DNA from: Gymnorhina tibicen
Taxonomy: Eukaryota > Chordata > Aves > Passeriformes > Artamidae
NCBI GenBank assembly: GCA_013399875.1
Contig: VXAZ01002365.1
Coordinates: 422,768-486,767, forward strand
Direction of reading: 5' to 3'
DNA: 64,000 nucleotides
A program made the position numbers and the translations under genes. The notes under the pieces were generated by a model. That model ran no database searches, had not been told where the DNA came from, and saw only the letters and a list, made by a program, of their open reading frames with translations. Below, piece by piece: positions 38,052-51,800 of the stretch; the first letter of the stretch is position 1; every line of letters begins with the position of its first letter.

Positions 38052-41000
38052 CCCTTTTTTTTATCTCAAGTTCACAACATGTAATACTTAATAAAACCGC
38101 TCCTGGGAAAATCTAAGGTAAATCAATATACACCCCATCTCCCTGTAATTACTGTGTTAAATACAATTACGTGAGTAACTAGTAGTTAGAAATAGAGATG
38201 ATCTTGCTTTGTATGAGTAGGAGATATCTTTAATGAAAGCGATCCTTTGCCATTTCTGTCTACATTTAAACTTTAAAACTGAGGGAACAAGCGAATAGCT
38301 TCACAGTCCAAAGAGAGTTTACAGTTTGCTATAAATGCACACATAGGTTTCATAGCAGCAAAGTGAAGTCCTCAGCTGTATATGGGCAGATTCCTTAAAT
38401 CAGTGCAGTCATGCTCACAGAAGTAAAAAATGGACCTGTCATCTCTGAGAAGCAGTTAGTCCACTGCTGTGCTCCCATGGGAAAGGGAAAGGCAATTTTC
38501 CCAACAGAAGGAATTGCTCCGTAATGTGAGAGGTCATTGAAATGCAAGTAACAAACCAAAACAGATGAAATATGTGCAAAGTAAATAGATCAAAGACATT
38601 GAGATAATTAATTACCGGCGGTCTAGTTCTCAGAGAAAGACCATTCATTCACAAAGAAGCCACTGTACCCGACACTTCCCAATATTGGTGTCTACAGCAC
38701 GCATTTACTGATGTTTGTTAATGAGTAAAGACAGAATTATTATGCCAGATAACTGTCTGCCCTAAAAGTTTATGTTCTGTTACCATAATGCCTTGGCCTA
38801 CAAATAAACGCCACTACTTTCATAACATTTTAGTTTAAGAAAAAGTGCCAAGTCCATTTTTGTGTTTACTAATGTGGAAGTTTTGATCTCTATATGCTAG
38901 TCATTTGTGAGTTTACACAGCCATTTCAAAAGAAAACTCAAACGTGTTTTGAACTCAAATGCTCTTAATTTTTAGTGCCTGGGTACCCATCTTTTTAATC
39001 CCATTAGCACAGCAGGAATATTTCTGCTGCAAGGACAGCGAGTGTGGAAAGGATGAAGTCCTTTCAGCCAGTCCTAGTGCTGGCTCTTTGGCTGCCCACA
39101 CACTGAGATGGTTCTCTTTCCCTGAGAAATTACTGGAGTGATAAAAAATGGACTGAATTTTCTTTTGTGCTGCACACCCTGATCTGATGGTGACCTGAGC
39201 ACCTTGAAGACACAGCAAAGCTTGTGACTACAGGGCTATTTCTCCGAGGAGGAGTGTGATATGATCCAGGTGTGAGCAGCAAATGGTAGTTGCTCTGAGT
39301 CTGCAAACCCAAAGGTTTGCCACGTGGGAGGATTTGCTGGGAGCAGGCAGTAAGCTGGAAGGCACCAGGAGTACAGAGAGAAGGATGCTGATTGCTACCC
39401 AGGGGCAGCACCTACCTTCTGCAGAAAACACCAAGAGCTTGTTTTAGTTGTTAGGTTTCTCTCTTTGAAGACTAACATCTGAAACATCCCAGGGAAGCTG
39501 CATGTTTCTCAGGTTTTCTGAGGGATGCTGAAGATTTTCATCCACCCATTCCCAGCACCTCTTTTGCCGTGACGTTCAGCTCCTAATTTTTACTCCTAAA
39601 CATTTCACAGGTGGCTGAAGGGACAGGGCTGGAGGTAGAGACCCTGCAATTTCTCCCACTCCTTAAAGGAAAGCAACATGCTTTCCTGAGGAGAGGACTG
39701 TCATAGCACAAAGGAGTCCAGGCTGTGGTGGGGAGGTCAGGGCAAGTGATAGGAAAGGTCTCTCATGTCCATAGATTTTAGCAGTTTGGGACTTGCAGCA
39801 TCCCAGCTCTAGTTCTGCATCCTCTAGAAACTTCAGCTCCACTTAGGTGAGACCATGGTCTTGTGGAGCTGCCTGGAAAATGCGTGGTGCCATACCCTGG
39901 GATTTCACCCACTCACACAGAATCTGTGAGCCCAGCAAGGGACAGGCCAGGTGGCTCCACCAGCCGTGGCAGGAATGTTAGGGGACAACAAGGGAGTGAG
40001 GGGACAACAGCCCTGTTCCCCAAACACCTGGGGAGCAGGACTGGGAAAGAGGCCAGGAGAACTAAAGAGGCTTGGAAGAGAAGGATGAGTGATGGCCAGG
40101 ACCTGAGGGAGGAGAACTGGGGATATGTGGAGAGAAGAAAAGTTCTGATGTGGCTGCAGGAGTTGGGAGGGTTCTGGGAAAAGTGAGGCTGCACAAAACA
40201 GTGGTCCAGTTGGCTGGGGACAAGACTGGGATGATACCCTGAGAGGAATGGAGGCGCATGTGAGGGGCAATATTGTGCTTTGCAGCATGTGGAATGCAGT
40301 GTTGGGGTGGAGTAGTCTTTCCTCACCCTTTCCTTTCTTCTTTTGTTTCCAGAAATGTCAGCTATCACCTGGATAGACGCATGCTTGTATGAATGGATGG
40401 ATGCATAATTGACAAGGAGTGATTTGTTCGTCCTCTTCCAGATTACCCCCCAGACAATTATATTCCAACTGACCATTTTCAAACCAGATGGGCTTTCAAG
40501 TCTGAAAATTTGTCATGGATTCTCTCTCCCTTTTCACAACATCTCAGTAACTATAAAAAGAATGTGGATAAAGCACTCTATATTTATATGAACATGGGGG
40601 ATGCAGCACATCAGCTGTGTGCCTTCGGGCTTCATATCCGGCAAAGACCCCACCATTGTCAGCACACAACCACATCTCCAGCTCTAACACTCTCCCAGAA
40701 TAGTGTTCTCCCACCAAGTTAATAGAACCTAAGCAAAGGGATTTAAGGAGCAGCAAGCAATAGGGGACAAGTGTGAAGGCTTAGTTTACTTTGTTTAGCG
40801 TAGACCTTTAATTTTAACCACCACAAATATAATAAGGCCTTTTCTTTATTTATCTATGCAGCCGTGGGGCAGAAAGGGCAGAGGAGCTTAAAAGACTTAT
40901 TCATGCAAGCAGGGCTGCTGTGCTAAGTCCCCTATTTACATACTGCGAATGTGTTTCATTCACATTAATGCAACGTGAAGGAAAATGGATGCAAATTCTG

Positions 41001-44000
41001 TGTCTCCATCTCTGTGGAGGTACAGAGGCTGCCAGTGCAAACAGAGGCCAGTAATATTGCTATTTTCCTTTCCGCTAAATGGAAAACTCACCTACACAAA
41101 AGGGCTGAAAGTGTTTTCTAAGCCATCCCAAACAGAACAAAATTTGCTCGCGTCAGGGACCGCTACAAAAATTCTCCGTCATCTTCCTGCCTGTTCTATT
41201 TCAGTCAGAATAATCTCCCAGCTAAGGGAAAAATAGTTTGAGACATTATTAGCATTTTTCAAGAATTCCTGCTCCCAGTCTCTTGCTTGTGCCAGGCAAA
41301 TTTGTTTTGCTGAACTTCGGCACAGTTTATGCAGAATATTTCCAGTGTTACAGGCAGACTTTCGGGCTGTAGGTTGATGAAACCTTGGTATAAGCACTGA
41401 ATCTGCATCTTTGCAAGGTGCATCTCTGAAGTTGTTTTCCTGTATCCATCCACCTTTCTCCTATTGATACCTGTAAGCCAGAAACAAACTGGGTTTTTAA
41501 GATAAGAATTGAAAAATCAAGGCCAAAATAGCTGCTTTGCCTCCAGAAGCCTATGGCAGAGCTGGGGGAGGAGTGCTGAATGTCAGGCTGCCACCTATTC
41601 TTTGGAGCACTCCAGCAGCTGGAAGTGCTGTGGAAACCCTGCCCTAGGGTCATGGCCAGCTCTCACCAGCCCCTCCCAGCACCTGGGGACATTCAGCAGA
41701 TGCTGACGAAGCCCTGACAACCTCTCAGCTGCTCTTGCAGGTGCATTTGGTGCCATGCAGAAGCCCAGAGCAATGTGCCCCAGTTATGCTCGGCCACTGT
41801 CGCTATGGGTTCTTGAGCCAGGACTCCGTGCAGTGCCTTAGGTGCCATTGTGGGAGGACAAATCACTAAAGCCTTTCCTGCTTCTGCATCCTGTCCAACA
41901 CCAGCACCCCTTTCTCTCCAGTTCCATCACAGACAAAAATACCCTCTTAACAGCCTGTCAATCCTACTGGGTGATGATTCCTGAAATAACACCTTTTCCC
42001 ACCCCTCCTTGCCTGGAGCGGGGTTATTTGCCAGCTCTACTCAACACAAGGACTAACCTGCACCATGGGAACACCTATTTAAAGAGATACTTTTTTAGCT
42101 GTTTCTTTTCATAGCTGAAGTGCCTGGAGAAAGGCCAAGAGTGATTCTCAGGCATCTCTGAGCTGCTGGGCAATTCAGTGATTCTCAGGAGAATCATGGG
42201 TAGGGGAGTCAGGGTGGCAGAGGATCAGTTTTATCTGGCTCACAGATTTACAGTCACTCTTTCCAGGAACACATTCTTAACTGCTCTGGTTCAAAAAGTG
42301 CATTTCTTTGCTCAGCCATCGTTGCTTTCCAGCTCATTTTCTGATTTCTGTCTTGGCTTGAGTATTTCAAAGAAGGATGCATGCCGAGAAGTCACTGCTG
42401 GAAAGCTGCAGCCTTCCTTCTTGTCTCTCAGGGACTACCAAGGCTCCAGAGACCAGAACACATGTTTTTCCTACTGCACTAAACATTTTGAATGTATGCT
42501 AAAAATGTTAATACATATTGAAGGGCCTGGAATTCTTCCTTCAGGTGTGATGCCTTTAGGCAATTTCTGCTTCACACACGATTGCAGGTAAGGGCTTGTT
42601 ACACTGCCACAAACATGCACTTAATGAAAAGTTATTCACTGTCCTATTATAGTCAATAAGAGAGCTCAGCAGTCACTCAGCTTTAACACACCCTACTTTT
42701 TCCTCAAAAACCTTTCTCTGGAGTCAGAGCTGCTGTGAGGCTCAGGCAAGAGGTTCATCTTTCCTTTGAGGAAGGCCCCACATGGGTGCAAACACTCCAG
42801 CACCAGATTGGCCGCTTTGGGCTCCTGGTAAAGCAGCCAGGAGATGTGCAATGAGCAGGAGGTGATGGCAGCAACAGGAAGGACCCCAAGAAGGAGGAGG
42901 AGAGGGCACTGTAGAGCACCAGGAACAAAACCTCTGCAAATAGTCAGGGATGGTGGGAGCAAGGCACCAGATTTTGCCCTCTCTCTGACTGTGTACCAAT
43001 ATGATTTTGCTGTTAGGTCCTTGCTAGAGCTGCACAGTCACAGTGCCGCAGTTCAATGCGGCAAGAAGGCTTCCCAGGAGGTCGGGGATGTTCCTGGGCA
43101 AAGGACGGGCAGGTGTGCTGTGGGAGCCAAGTGTGGCACCTCTCACCCAGGGGTCTGGCAGGGACCCATATATCCAAGACACAACCTGCAGGGATCCAGT
43201 CAGTCCCTGTGGCCCAGTGGGACTGTGGGCTGCTTTACACCAGGAAAGGTTAGTGGCACAAACCCTTGTGCTTGGAGAAGCTTCTTACTGCTCTCAACAG
43301 CTTTGCAGAAGTTGGCTGTAAGCTGGCTGCTCAGGTAATACCCCAGTGGAGTGTCTATCTCAGGGTTCCCTGGGTGACTTTGGGTTTCCTTTCTGGCTAG
43401 CTTTGTCATCAGTTGTGGTGTGGCTATTTTATTCTGATTGCATCTTATTAGTTAAAACAGTCCCATACTGGCTCATCTTTATCCTGAAGCCTCAAAGAGT
43501 CAGCAGGCTCAGTTCTCAGGAAGGTGCTGATCAATACCTATGGATGAGGACTGGAGTTCTGCAGTATGCTTGAATCTGCATCAGGTTTCATTTGAGTTTC
43601 TCAATTTAGATTTAAATTCAGGCAATTTGAAGATGTTGAGACAGCAAAGGGCACATTCCCGGGTAGCTGCACTCAACACATCGGCACAGGCTTTCTTGCT
43701 GGATGTTGGCAGGGTCTTATTGTGTATCCATAGGCAGCGTCTTGAGGGACAATGCACAATCAGGGCCTCAGAGTTCATGAAAAAATTCTGCTTGCAAGGA
43801 GATGGATCTATATGGCTTTGCAGAAGGGAAGGAATTTGGGGCGGATCCCTGGGCTGAGCTGTATGCCTGAACCATGCGGTACGCCTCAGACCCCACTGAG
43901 CTGGCTGGGATGTGTGTTCTCCTCTCCCACCGCTGTCCTCACCACCTTGCAGGACCGTGCCCGTGTTTTGACTCCTGAACGCGTGGCCTCAGCGTGGCCG

Positions 44001-46560
44001 GGCGCTGATCCCAGCCTCTCCAGCAAGCAGAGCGTGTTGTTCCGCCTGTCTGCTCGCAGCTTTCGCCTTTCTTCTGTCCTCCTGCTATTCTATCGCTACC
44101 ATAAAATGCAGTTCTGACCTTTTTGTCCTCAGCAAGCTATTCATTTAAAATACAAATGCTGTCCTCAAACAGCAGTCATTAATATGAGGCAGCAAATTCT
44201 TTTCTTTGTTCTTTATTGTTGATTTCCCCCCATTGGGAAACTGGGTGGCAGGAGAACTGCATAGCTGCAGGAGCAGCTTGCTAATTGCATACTTTCAAAT
44301 ACTAATTTGTATGGGTTGGTTTGGTTAAAAAGGGGAAAAGAAACAAGCCGGGGGGTGATAAAAAAATGTTAAGGTTATAAACTCCACAGAAGATCTCTTG
44401 CCTGGAATTTTTATTAATTCTTTAAATGTAAATTGCAGGCCCATGGCTGCACATCCATGCCTCCCACAGAGTGCCAGGTAGTGTGGTGCAATTTGCCCTG
44501 CAGACCTCTGGTGCAGCAATCAACCCGAGGAACTGAGCTCTGCCCTCGGCTGCCCGGGAGTGGGGCCGGCGAGGTGCCAGCCAGGAGCTGTTCCCAATGC
44601 GGACATCGCTCCCGGCTGGCGCCTGGCTGGCTGTGGGCAGCAGCCGGCCCCTGGCCCGAGTGGAGTCTGGCATTGGTGGGGGCAAAAACATCTCTGCCTT
44701 TAGGGAGCTGAGGTTTGGAGTGCCATCAAGTCAGCCTTGTGTCCGTGATGGTCTAAGGGAAGAGGTGAAAGAAGGTACTCATCAAGGAGTGACACTTTTT
44801 ACTGAACCAAGAAGTATAGCTGAAAAAAAGGCAAGTCTTTGAGCACCTATGCTGAGAGTGCTGCTCAGAGATTCCCCTACATGTATCCCCATACCTGCCA
44901 ATGAAAGTGCTTACTAAACATGAACTGCAAGTTTTCGGTGTTTCGTAATGTGCCTGGATGATTTGCATTGGAAAATAAAACAAGACTTACATATATTTAG
45001 CTCTTTCAAGCCCTTGAGTACCAGCTCCTACTAAGTTATTAGAGGTGGTTACCATTATTTTGAGTGGTTGTCTTTTTTGCCCACTTCCATGGTTTTTGCC
45101 ATACTTGATGTCTTCCTGCAGATTCTTCCTTGCCACCAACTAATGTTTTCCATTTCTCTTTATAAAAGGATATTTTTAGATGCTCTCTTCTGAGAAAGTC
45201 ATAATACCCATGCATTGTACTCATGCATAGCGGGGACTTTGCTGCCTGTGGCAAGCAGCTCTGTCCCATTTGGACATTATTGTCACTTCATCTCCTTTCC
45301 TGTCTCTGTTTTGTGCGGTTACTTGTTTGGAGAAGCTCCCTGTGCTCACCCTCAGCACCAGCACTGCCCTTGCACCCGAGAACCATGGCAGCCAGCAGCC
45401 CCTGCTGCCTGCAGGGATGTTCCCCCAGCACGGCTGCTGCCCATGCAAGGGTGCTCTGAAATGTGTGCTGAACCGCTGTGAATGTAGGAGAAAACCAGCC
45501 CTAAGGGCCCACTGTGCTGCTGCTGCGTGAAGGATGTGACAGAAGCCAGTGCCAGGAGGGACTTTCCCAGGGCAGTGAGGGTTGGAGGGACAGGCAGGGC
45601 ACAGGGATCTGCAATTCACGGTCACACCGAGCACAGCGGCCAACATATCAGCAGCTAAAGATACTGGAGGGCTCCAAGGCTGTGAATGCGAGGGAGGCAA
45701 AGTCAAGGAAAAATTTTATTAACTGTGTTGTTTTGTGTCTGTTTGCTCAGAGCAGAAGCTATCTCTGTTTGTTCACTCTCTTGTCACATAATGTGATACT
45801 GAGTCAAAATGGGTTTTATTGTGTACCGTTTGCATTAAAAAAAAAATCCTTCCGAGTATATGCTACAATAGGTCACTGTTATTATTTCCCTCTCTGCTTA
45901 ATAAAGTTATCATGGATGCATGGCAGCATCAAAGGAAAAAGTGCATGTGGAGGCACTAGCTCTCTCAAAAATAGCTTGTATTTCTCTGACGAGAAAAGGT
46001 CAGAATCATTGGCCAAGTCCCACAGCTCAAGTGGGTTTGCAGTGGAAAGCACCGTAACTGCAAGCTTGAGCAGCAACAAAACCAATATCTAATTATAACA
46101 CATGCAAATGTTGTGTTGGCTGGGAACTGATGCCTGAAGCTTGTTTCTCAGTTTATAAAGGGCAAAACAGCAGATCCCTTAACAGGAATCTCAATTTTTT
46201 TGAGTTTTGTGATGCTTAATATAATTGACCAATTGATCATTTCCTTAACTGTAAGAGAAAGGATGAGTCAGTAATCTTTATGGCTTGTAATTATTAAGAG
46301 TGTTTAATCAGTGAGTGGCAGGGAGAGAATTGCACTGGAAGTCAGTGCTTAGCAGCTTGTGGGTCATTAGGATAAACCCACTTGGTTGCAGTGAGCGAGG
46401 TCTGTAGCACCTCTGGTTTGCAATAGGTGACCCTTACTGGCTCTCAGATGTCTGCACGCTCAGTGAGGGATTCCCCCCTGCCCCAAGCCTACAAGAAGTG
46501 GCCTTTGGTGGGCTCCAAAGCCACACTCTATGTTTTGTGACAGCTTTCATGTGTGCTGGA
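38052..46560. other. Intergenic DNA, no gene recognised
   Basis: I see no exon, RNA gene or recognisable repeat. Open frames of 189 residues (39913-40482, minus) and 192 residues (45514-46092, plus) are within what chance gives at this length and carry no family motif. GC-richer patches occur near 44.0 and 44.5-44.7 kb. Confidence 0.55.
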
Positions 46561-46564
46561 AAAC

Positions 46565-46740
46565 AGAATCACACAGTGGTTTGGGGTTAGAAGGGACCTT
46601 AAAGATCACCCGGTTCCAACCCCCCTGCCACGAGCAGGGACACCTCCCACTAGGCCAGATGGCTCAAAGCACCATCCAGCCTGGCCTTGAACACTGCCAG
46701 GGACGGGAAGGTGGGTGGATTCAAACCATGGAGTTGGAAG
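46565..46740 (-). mobile_element. CR1 LINE 3'-end fragment, inverted
   Basis: On the plus strand it reads 'tggtttggggttagaaggga', 'ccttaaagatcacc', 'cgagcagggacacctcccac', 'catccagcctggccttgaac'. This is the reverse complement of the CR1 3' end, so the element lies on the minus strand. It is a 5'-truncated copy, as is usual for CR1. Confidence 0.92.
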
Positions 46741-48450
46741 TGCCATATATTGCTGGTTCTCAGCAGGCTTGTTCCACAGCAGCTGAGCTGTCACCAGCAG
46801 GCTGTGAGCTAGCACATGTTCCCTGGGACTGGGGTTCCTGCAGCCAGACAGTGGGTTCTGCCTCCACCCCTGTGGCATCTGCTGCTTGATGGTGGCCTGC
46901 TGGTGGAGGGGACGGGCTGCAAAGCCTCTGTCAGGACTGTGGCAGGTGGGAGGTGTGATGGTCTTACCATGCGAGCAGTGCCAGTTGTGAAAGCCTGGCC
47001 TCATGCCGCTCCTGAGTAATGCCAGGAAGGAAAACAAAATCCTCCAAAGAAGATAAAGGGGACAACACTTCTCCCCCAAACTCTGGTTTCCCCGGAGCCC
47101 TCAGACACTGCAGTCTTTTGGGAGAAAACTTCTTTGGACAGCACTTAGTATAACCGAGCACCAGCATCCACCAACAGAGTGCAATTCTGCACCAGCTTTA
47201 GAGGGGGAATTGGGAAGACATGTATGTCCATGGACTACAGATAATTAAAATGTTTCTTTGGTTTAATGAAGAAACATTCACAAAATTACAGAAATTATAC
47301 TAAAATTATGGTAACACTCGTATTCCTTCGCCAGCAAAGCAACAGGCTTTCTTTGCTAAAATTCACTCAGAAAAAACCTTCCTTAACATAACATGAAAGC
47401 AAAATCCTTGCTTGCCCAGGTGAGGGAAACTTGGAGATGACCCATGTAGGTCTATATTTCAGGATGCCTTCAGATAAGCTGTTCCTCAGAACAAGCTGTG
47501 CTGCTAACTCACACTGCAGGAAAAATAACAGTGCAGGAATTGTAACATGAAGCAAGAAGTTATCACAGTTGTGGATTCGAGTTTGAAGCTGGCATCCAGC
47601 TGGCAGCGACTGGATGGCTATTAAATATGTCAACAGCCCCAGATGAATGCCAGGATAGCCTTGTGAACAGGAACTCCTGACGGTGTTTTTTCTTGTACTG
47701 TTGCTATTTTAGTTCTTTTTGATTTCTCTCTATTTCGGGTGTTGCACAGAGGATAAAAAAAGACTCTGCTAGAGAAATCAGAGTCCTGGAAGGAAAAGAA
47801 TGAGGATGCCAGCTGGTCACTCCTCCTTTGCCCCCGGCTAGTATAACTGCAGTGTATTTGATTTTTTTCAAGTCACAGAGGGTTTAAATGACAGGTATGG
47901 TATGGCCTCCGTGTATGTCATCATCTGCTGGGTATTCAAGGATTTCTAAGGATTTAAGCTTGCCTGTTGTTTAAATATAGGATGAGCAGTGATTTCTGTT
48001 CTCTGGCATGTGTTGTGTTTCCCTGAGGGTGGAAAGGGAGACTGGAATTTAAAGTGAATCTCATTTATTTAGTATTTCCCCGTACAAAAGCAGGGAGTTC
48101 TCCAAAGCTGACTGGAGTGCAGTCATTTGTGGAGAACAACCTGTGGCTGCTACCTGGGTTATGTCGGCATGTAACAATACCTGTCTGCCCCATGAATGTC
48201 AGACAAAGCTCTCATAAATCTTGAAGGTCAGGCAGTAAAATTAATGGGAGTTGCAGAGAGCAGGACCTTGTCAGCTTCATAATAGTGCTGTGGATGGAAA
48301 AAAAAATTCTCATGGTTTCCTTCAGGCTTTAGGAAACCCATCTACTCATGCTTAGTGGCCATTATCCAATATAAGTGCTTTTTGCTCAGAAGAATTCAGT
48401 CGTTATTGCTTTTAATGTGTTCAATAGTCACCAGCACGGAGCACAGGCAA
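46741..48450. other. Intergenic DNA, no gene recognised
   Basis: Ordinary AT-balanced sequence between a CR1 fragment and the small CpG cluster; nothing further seen. Confidence 0.55.
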
Positions 48451-48459
48451 GGGAGCAGA

Positions 48460-48860
48460 CCCCACTGCAGGCTGCAGCGGGAGTCCCACGGATCGTCTCC
48501 TCTTGCCCGTCGGTGTGGAATTTCTGTGCAGCATTGCTGGTATTTTGTCATTTGCAATAAGGCTTCGTCATTTCAGAGGTGACCGGGGCGCAGCGGAGGC
48601 CCGGCCTCTTCCCTCTTCTGCCTTGTCCAGCTGATCGGTATCAGCCAGAGGTGGGGCGTCCTGTTTGTGTCCCCGAGCAGGACGGGGAGTGCTGGCCCGT
48701 GCCACCGGCACCGCCACTGTCCCTGGTCCCTGGAGTGCCGCCGCCGGGACCGCTCCTCGGAGCGCCGGGCTGTTTGTCCGGGCTGCGCTACATTGTATCT
48801 GCAGTGCCTTTCAGTGCCTTTCGGGGTTTCTGCCGGTCACCCGCCGCGACCAGGGAAATA
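48460..48860. promoter_or_regulatory. Small CpG-rich cluster in the intergenic region
   Basis: About 400 bases carry many CpG dinucleotides (for example 'gccgccgccgggaccgctcc'), while the surrounding intergenic DNA is CpG-poor. A pyrimidine tract and AG follow at about 48.90-48.93 kb. It could be a small CpG island promoter for an unannotated transcript or an enhancer. No coding gene is recognised beside it. Confidence 0.35.
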
Positions 48861-51800
48861 TTTTTATTCCCCCTCCGCTGCATAACTTGGCTTCAGTTTT
48901 CTTGTTGTTGTTTTTTTCCTCCTGCCTTTGTAGATGTTGGCTGCGGCCAGGGCCAAGTCACGGGGCAGGGTGTGCTGCTTCTGCGGAGGTACAGACGTGC
49001 GGATAAATGACGTAGTTTTCAGGAACTTCTCCAGGCACTGGAAGGTGAGAATCTGTACCGCAGAGTTGTCAGCTTGGCTGGTGGCACAGCCGTGCACCAC
49101 TTCATTCCCTCCTGACCCCCTGGCCTGGGGGCTGCCCAGGGGCAGCATCCCTCCCAAAATGCCTGTGTCAGAGGTGTTTGACGGCACAGACGGGGGTTGC
49201 TTGCACCGCAGAGTGGCCCTGGGCACGTTTGTTTTGCACACACAGCTCTACGCGAGCACTTTCAACCCCCTTAGGCGACTGCAGGCTACATGTGTTGCCA
49301 TGACCAGGTTCAGGCTCCCTTGAATCAGCCTCCCTATTCCAGTCACACCAGCAGCTCTGGGGGTCTTCCCAAGGACCTGCTTTGCAGGTCAAGAAATGGC
49401 CTCTTGTTGTAGCTCTCTAGGTTGATCAGGTCCAGGCAGCCATGCCCAGCAAGAGGTGAACGCTGAGGCTTCCTCATCTCCTGTGGCTGGGGTCCCTTGT
49501 CCCTGTATGTACCCACAGCAGCAGAGGTGACTGTCCCTGCTTGGACCTCTGTTCTGTTTAACTTCCCTGCCCCTATGCAGCATTAGTTTAATCCCTTGCT
49601 CCTATGCCAAGAGCATCTTGCTCATGTTCCTCCAGCTACATGAGTACCTGTGCATCTTCCTGCCCCCTCACCTGCCCCTGTGGGGCAGTTGGGCAGCTGT
49701 AAGGACCCCTCGGGGTGCTCCTGGGTCTCTTCTGCGACCCTGGGGGCATCGGGGGATCCAGTCCTGACCACCATCTGCCACCAGCACCTCATGTTAGGTG
49801 AGGTGAATCTCTAATCCTTGTTTGTGTACCTGAAATGCTGTTTTCTCATCTCCTACAGGTGTTACTCAGATAAAGCCCAAGAAGAGATTATGCAGCAGAT
49901 TTGACCACACAGAGGCTTCACAAATGCGTGAGGTCCAGATGTGAGTTGCTTCTGATGCAAATCAAGGAAAGCTGTGATGAAGAGCAGAGACAGAGAGCAA
50001 AGACATTTTTTACACATATATGTCTTGAAGATATAATGTGAGAAATATCTCCTACTGATTCAGGTAGAGATTATGTGTATGATCTGCCACAGGAGATGCA
50101 GTGAGGAATGCCCTTTCCTCCAGGTTAACACCAGCCTAATGGATGGTTGTTTGGTTTTGATCTTTTTTCCCCCTGTTTGTGTACCTCAGCATGTGTCCTG
50201 AGTCTGGAGCTGGGCTGCATTTTGCACCTGCTAAAAGGGGTGAATATCCATGTCCACAGCAAGTCAGTTCAGGGAAATTTCACTCATGTTTGCTTTAGGA
50301 AAAAACTTTATTCTTCTCAGCAATTTTCATACAGATCTGAGGGCCTTTTGCCAGCCCTGATTTCCAGACGGCTTAAAAGCCACGTCCTGTGCTAAATAAC
50401 TGTATTTAATTTCTATGTATAAGTCTGAGACAAGAGGTCAAAGAAAGAAGTGCTGTCAGTGTGAGCAACCTGCCTGGTCAGGGGGAGCTCAGAGACATGA
50501 GCAGAGAAAGCACCATCTAGGAAATGTAAGAGTGAGCATGGGGATGCACATACACACAACCTTCATCCATGCCCACAAACCCCCTAGACCTTTCAGCAGC
50601 CTGGCAAACTTCTTTTACATATCTTCTACAGCTGAGAAAGTGTCCAGGTAGTACTTGGAGATACCTAGAACTGCATATTGCATTGCAACAAAGCTTGGGC
50701 ATGATGACAATTTTTCTGGGCTTCAGGAATCAGTTGGGTTGAAGTGTACCCAGGAGTGCATCACACCATCAAGCATACATCACATGTTCAAGCAATCCAG
50801 CATTATTTTTGCTCCAAAGGACCTCTAAGAGTGATGGAGAAGTGAGGAGATGGGCTGGACACAGAGAGTGGCTCTCCCAATGCCTGCTGCAGCACACTGG
50901 CCTCTTGGCCACGCTGACATTTTCAATATGTCAACAAGTTTCCCATATACAGTGTATTTCCCAGCCTTTCAGTCTTGCTGAGGCATCATTGCCTTCCCTT
51001 GAAGCAATAGAAGGCATTCATGAAGTTTCTGTGCTGAACTGTGGGAAAAGAGCGGCAAGAAGCTGTGACCCCTGGTAAGAGCATGCTTTGGAAAAACCGT
51101 CATCAAAAAATCAACACATCAGCCCAGAAGGCCCACAGACAGCTGATCCCCTCCAGCCTTATCAGAGAGAAAGCTCCTGTGGATGCTGAGGCAGCAGCCA
51201 CCGGACATTTTTGAGATGTTTATTCTATCCTGTGTTGATATTGAAGTCAATACGATAACTAAAAATAAAGATTAAAAAAAAAATACACTGCAGCTATTTG
51301 TTCCTGAATTGTTATGTTTACCCATACCAGCCCAGATTTCCATTTAGGCAGGCCTGTAGTCCCAGATGTTCAGTCATTTTCAGCAACACAGTCATATCCC
51401 AGAAGATTTAGCCTGCTGGAGCAACTATATTAAACACGCCTGTAATTTTCCACTGTAACAGGAAGATTGCATTCCTCAGGGGCGAGCAATCGCTGACTGG
51501 GCAGGCCCTGTGCACACGCAGGCAGCACAGCCCTGAGTCCTCTCCGGCCTCTCACCATGGCAGGAGGGCACAGCGCTTCTGCAGCCCAGCAGGGCTTGGT
51601 CTGGGATGAGGAGGCTCCCATCAGTAGCAGTTCCTCGGAGAGGGGGGCCATGCTCCTGGGGATCCATGGCCAGCTGCCGCTGCAGGGGTGGCTGGGCCTG
51701 CAGGTGGCTTCTCCGCTGGCCCTCCTTGCACTCAGAGCCTGTAGGCATGGTTAGTGTCTGCTGAGGTGATCCAAAGAGAAAAATGGTCTTTAACAGAACA

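Noticed and set aside
39913..40482. 189-residue minus-strand open frame
   Set aside because: No domain or splice structure, and it overlaps other open frames on both strands.
45514..46092. 192-residue plus-strand open frame in the intergenic region
   Set aside because: No recognisable domain and mixed composition. A frame this long occurs by chance in a 64-kb six-frame scan.
48934..49048. Short cysteine-containing open segment after a pyrimidine tract, as a coding exon
   Set aside because: Too short and without a known domain. Kept only as part of the CpG-cluster finding.
51255..51290. AATAAA followed by an A run, as the tail of a processed pseudogene
   Set aside because: Only four bases separate hexamer and A run, and no coding remnant is recognisable upstream.
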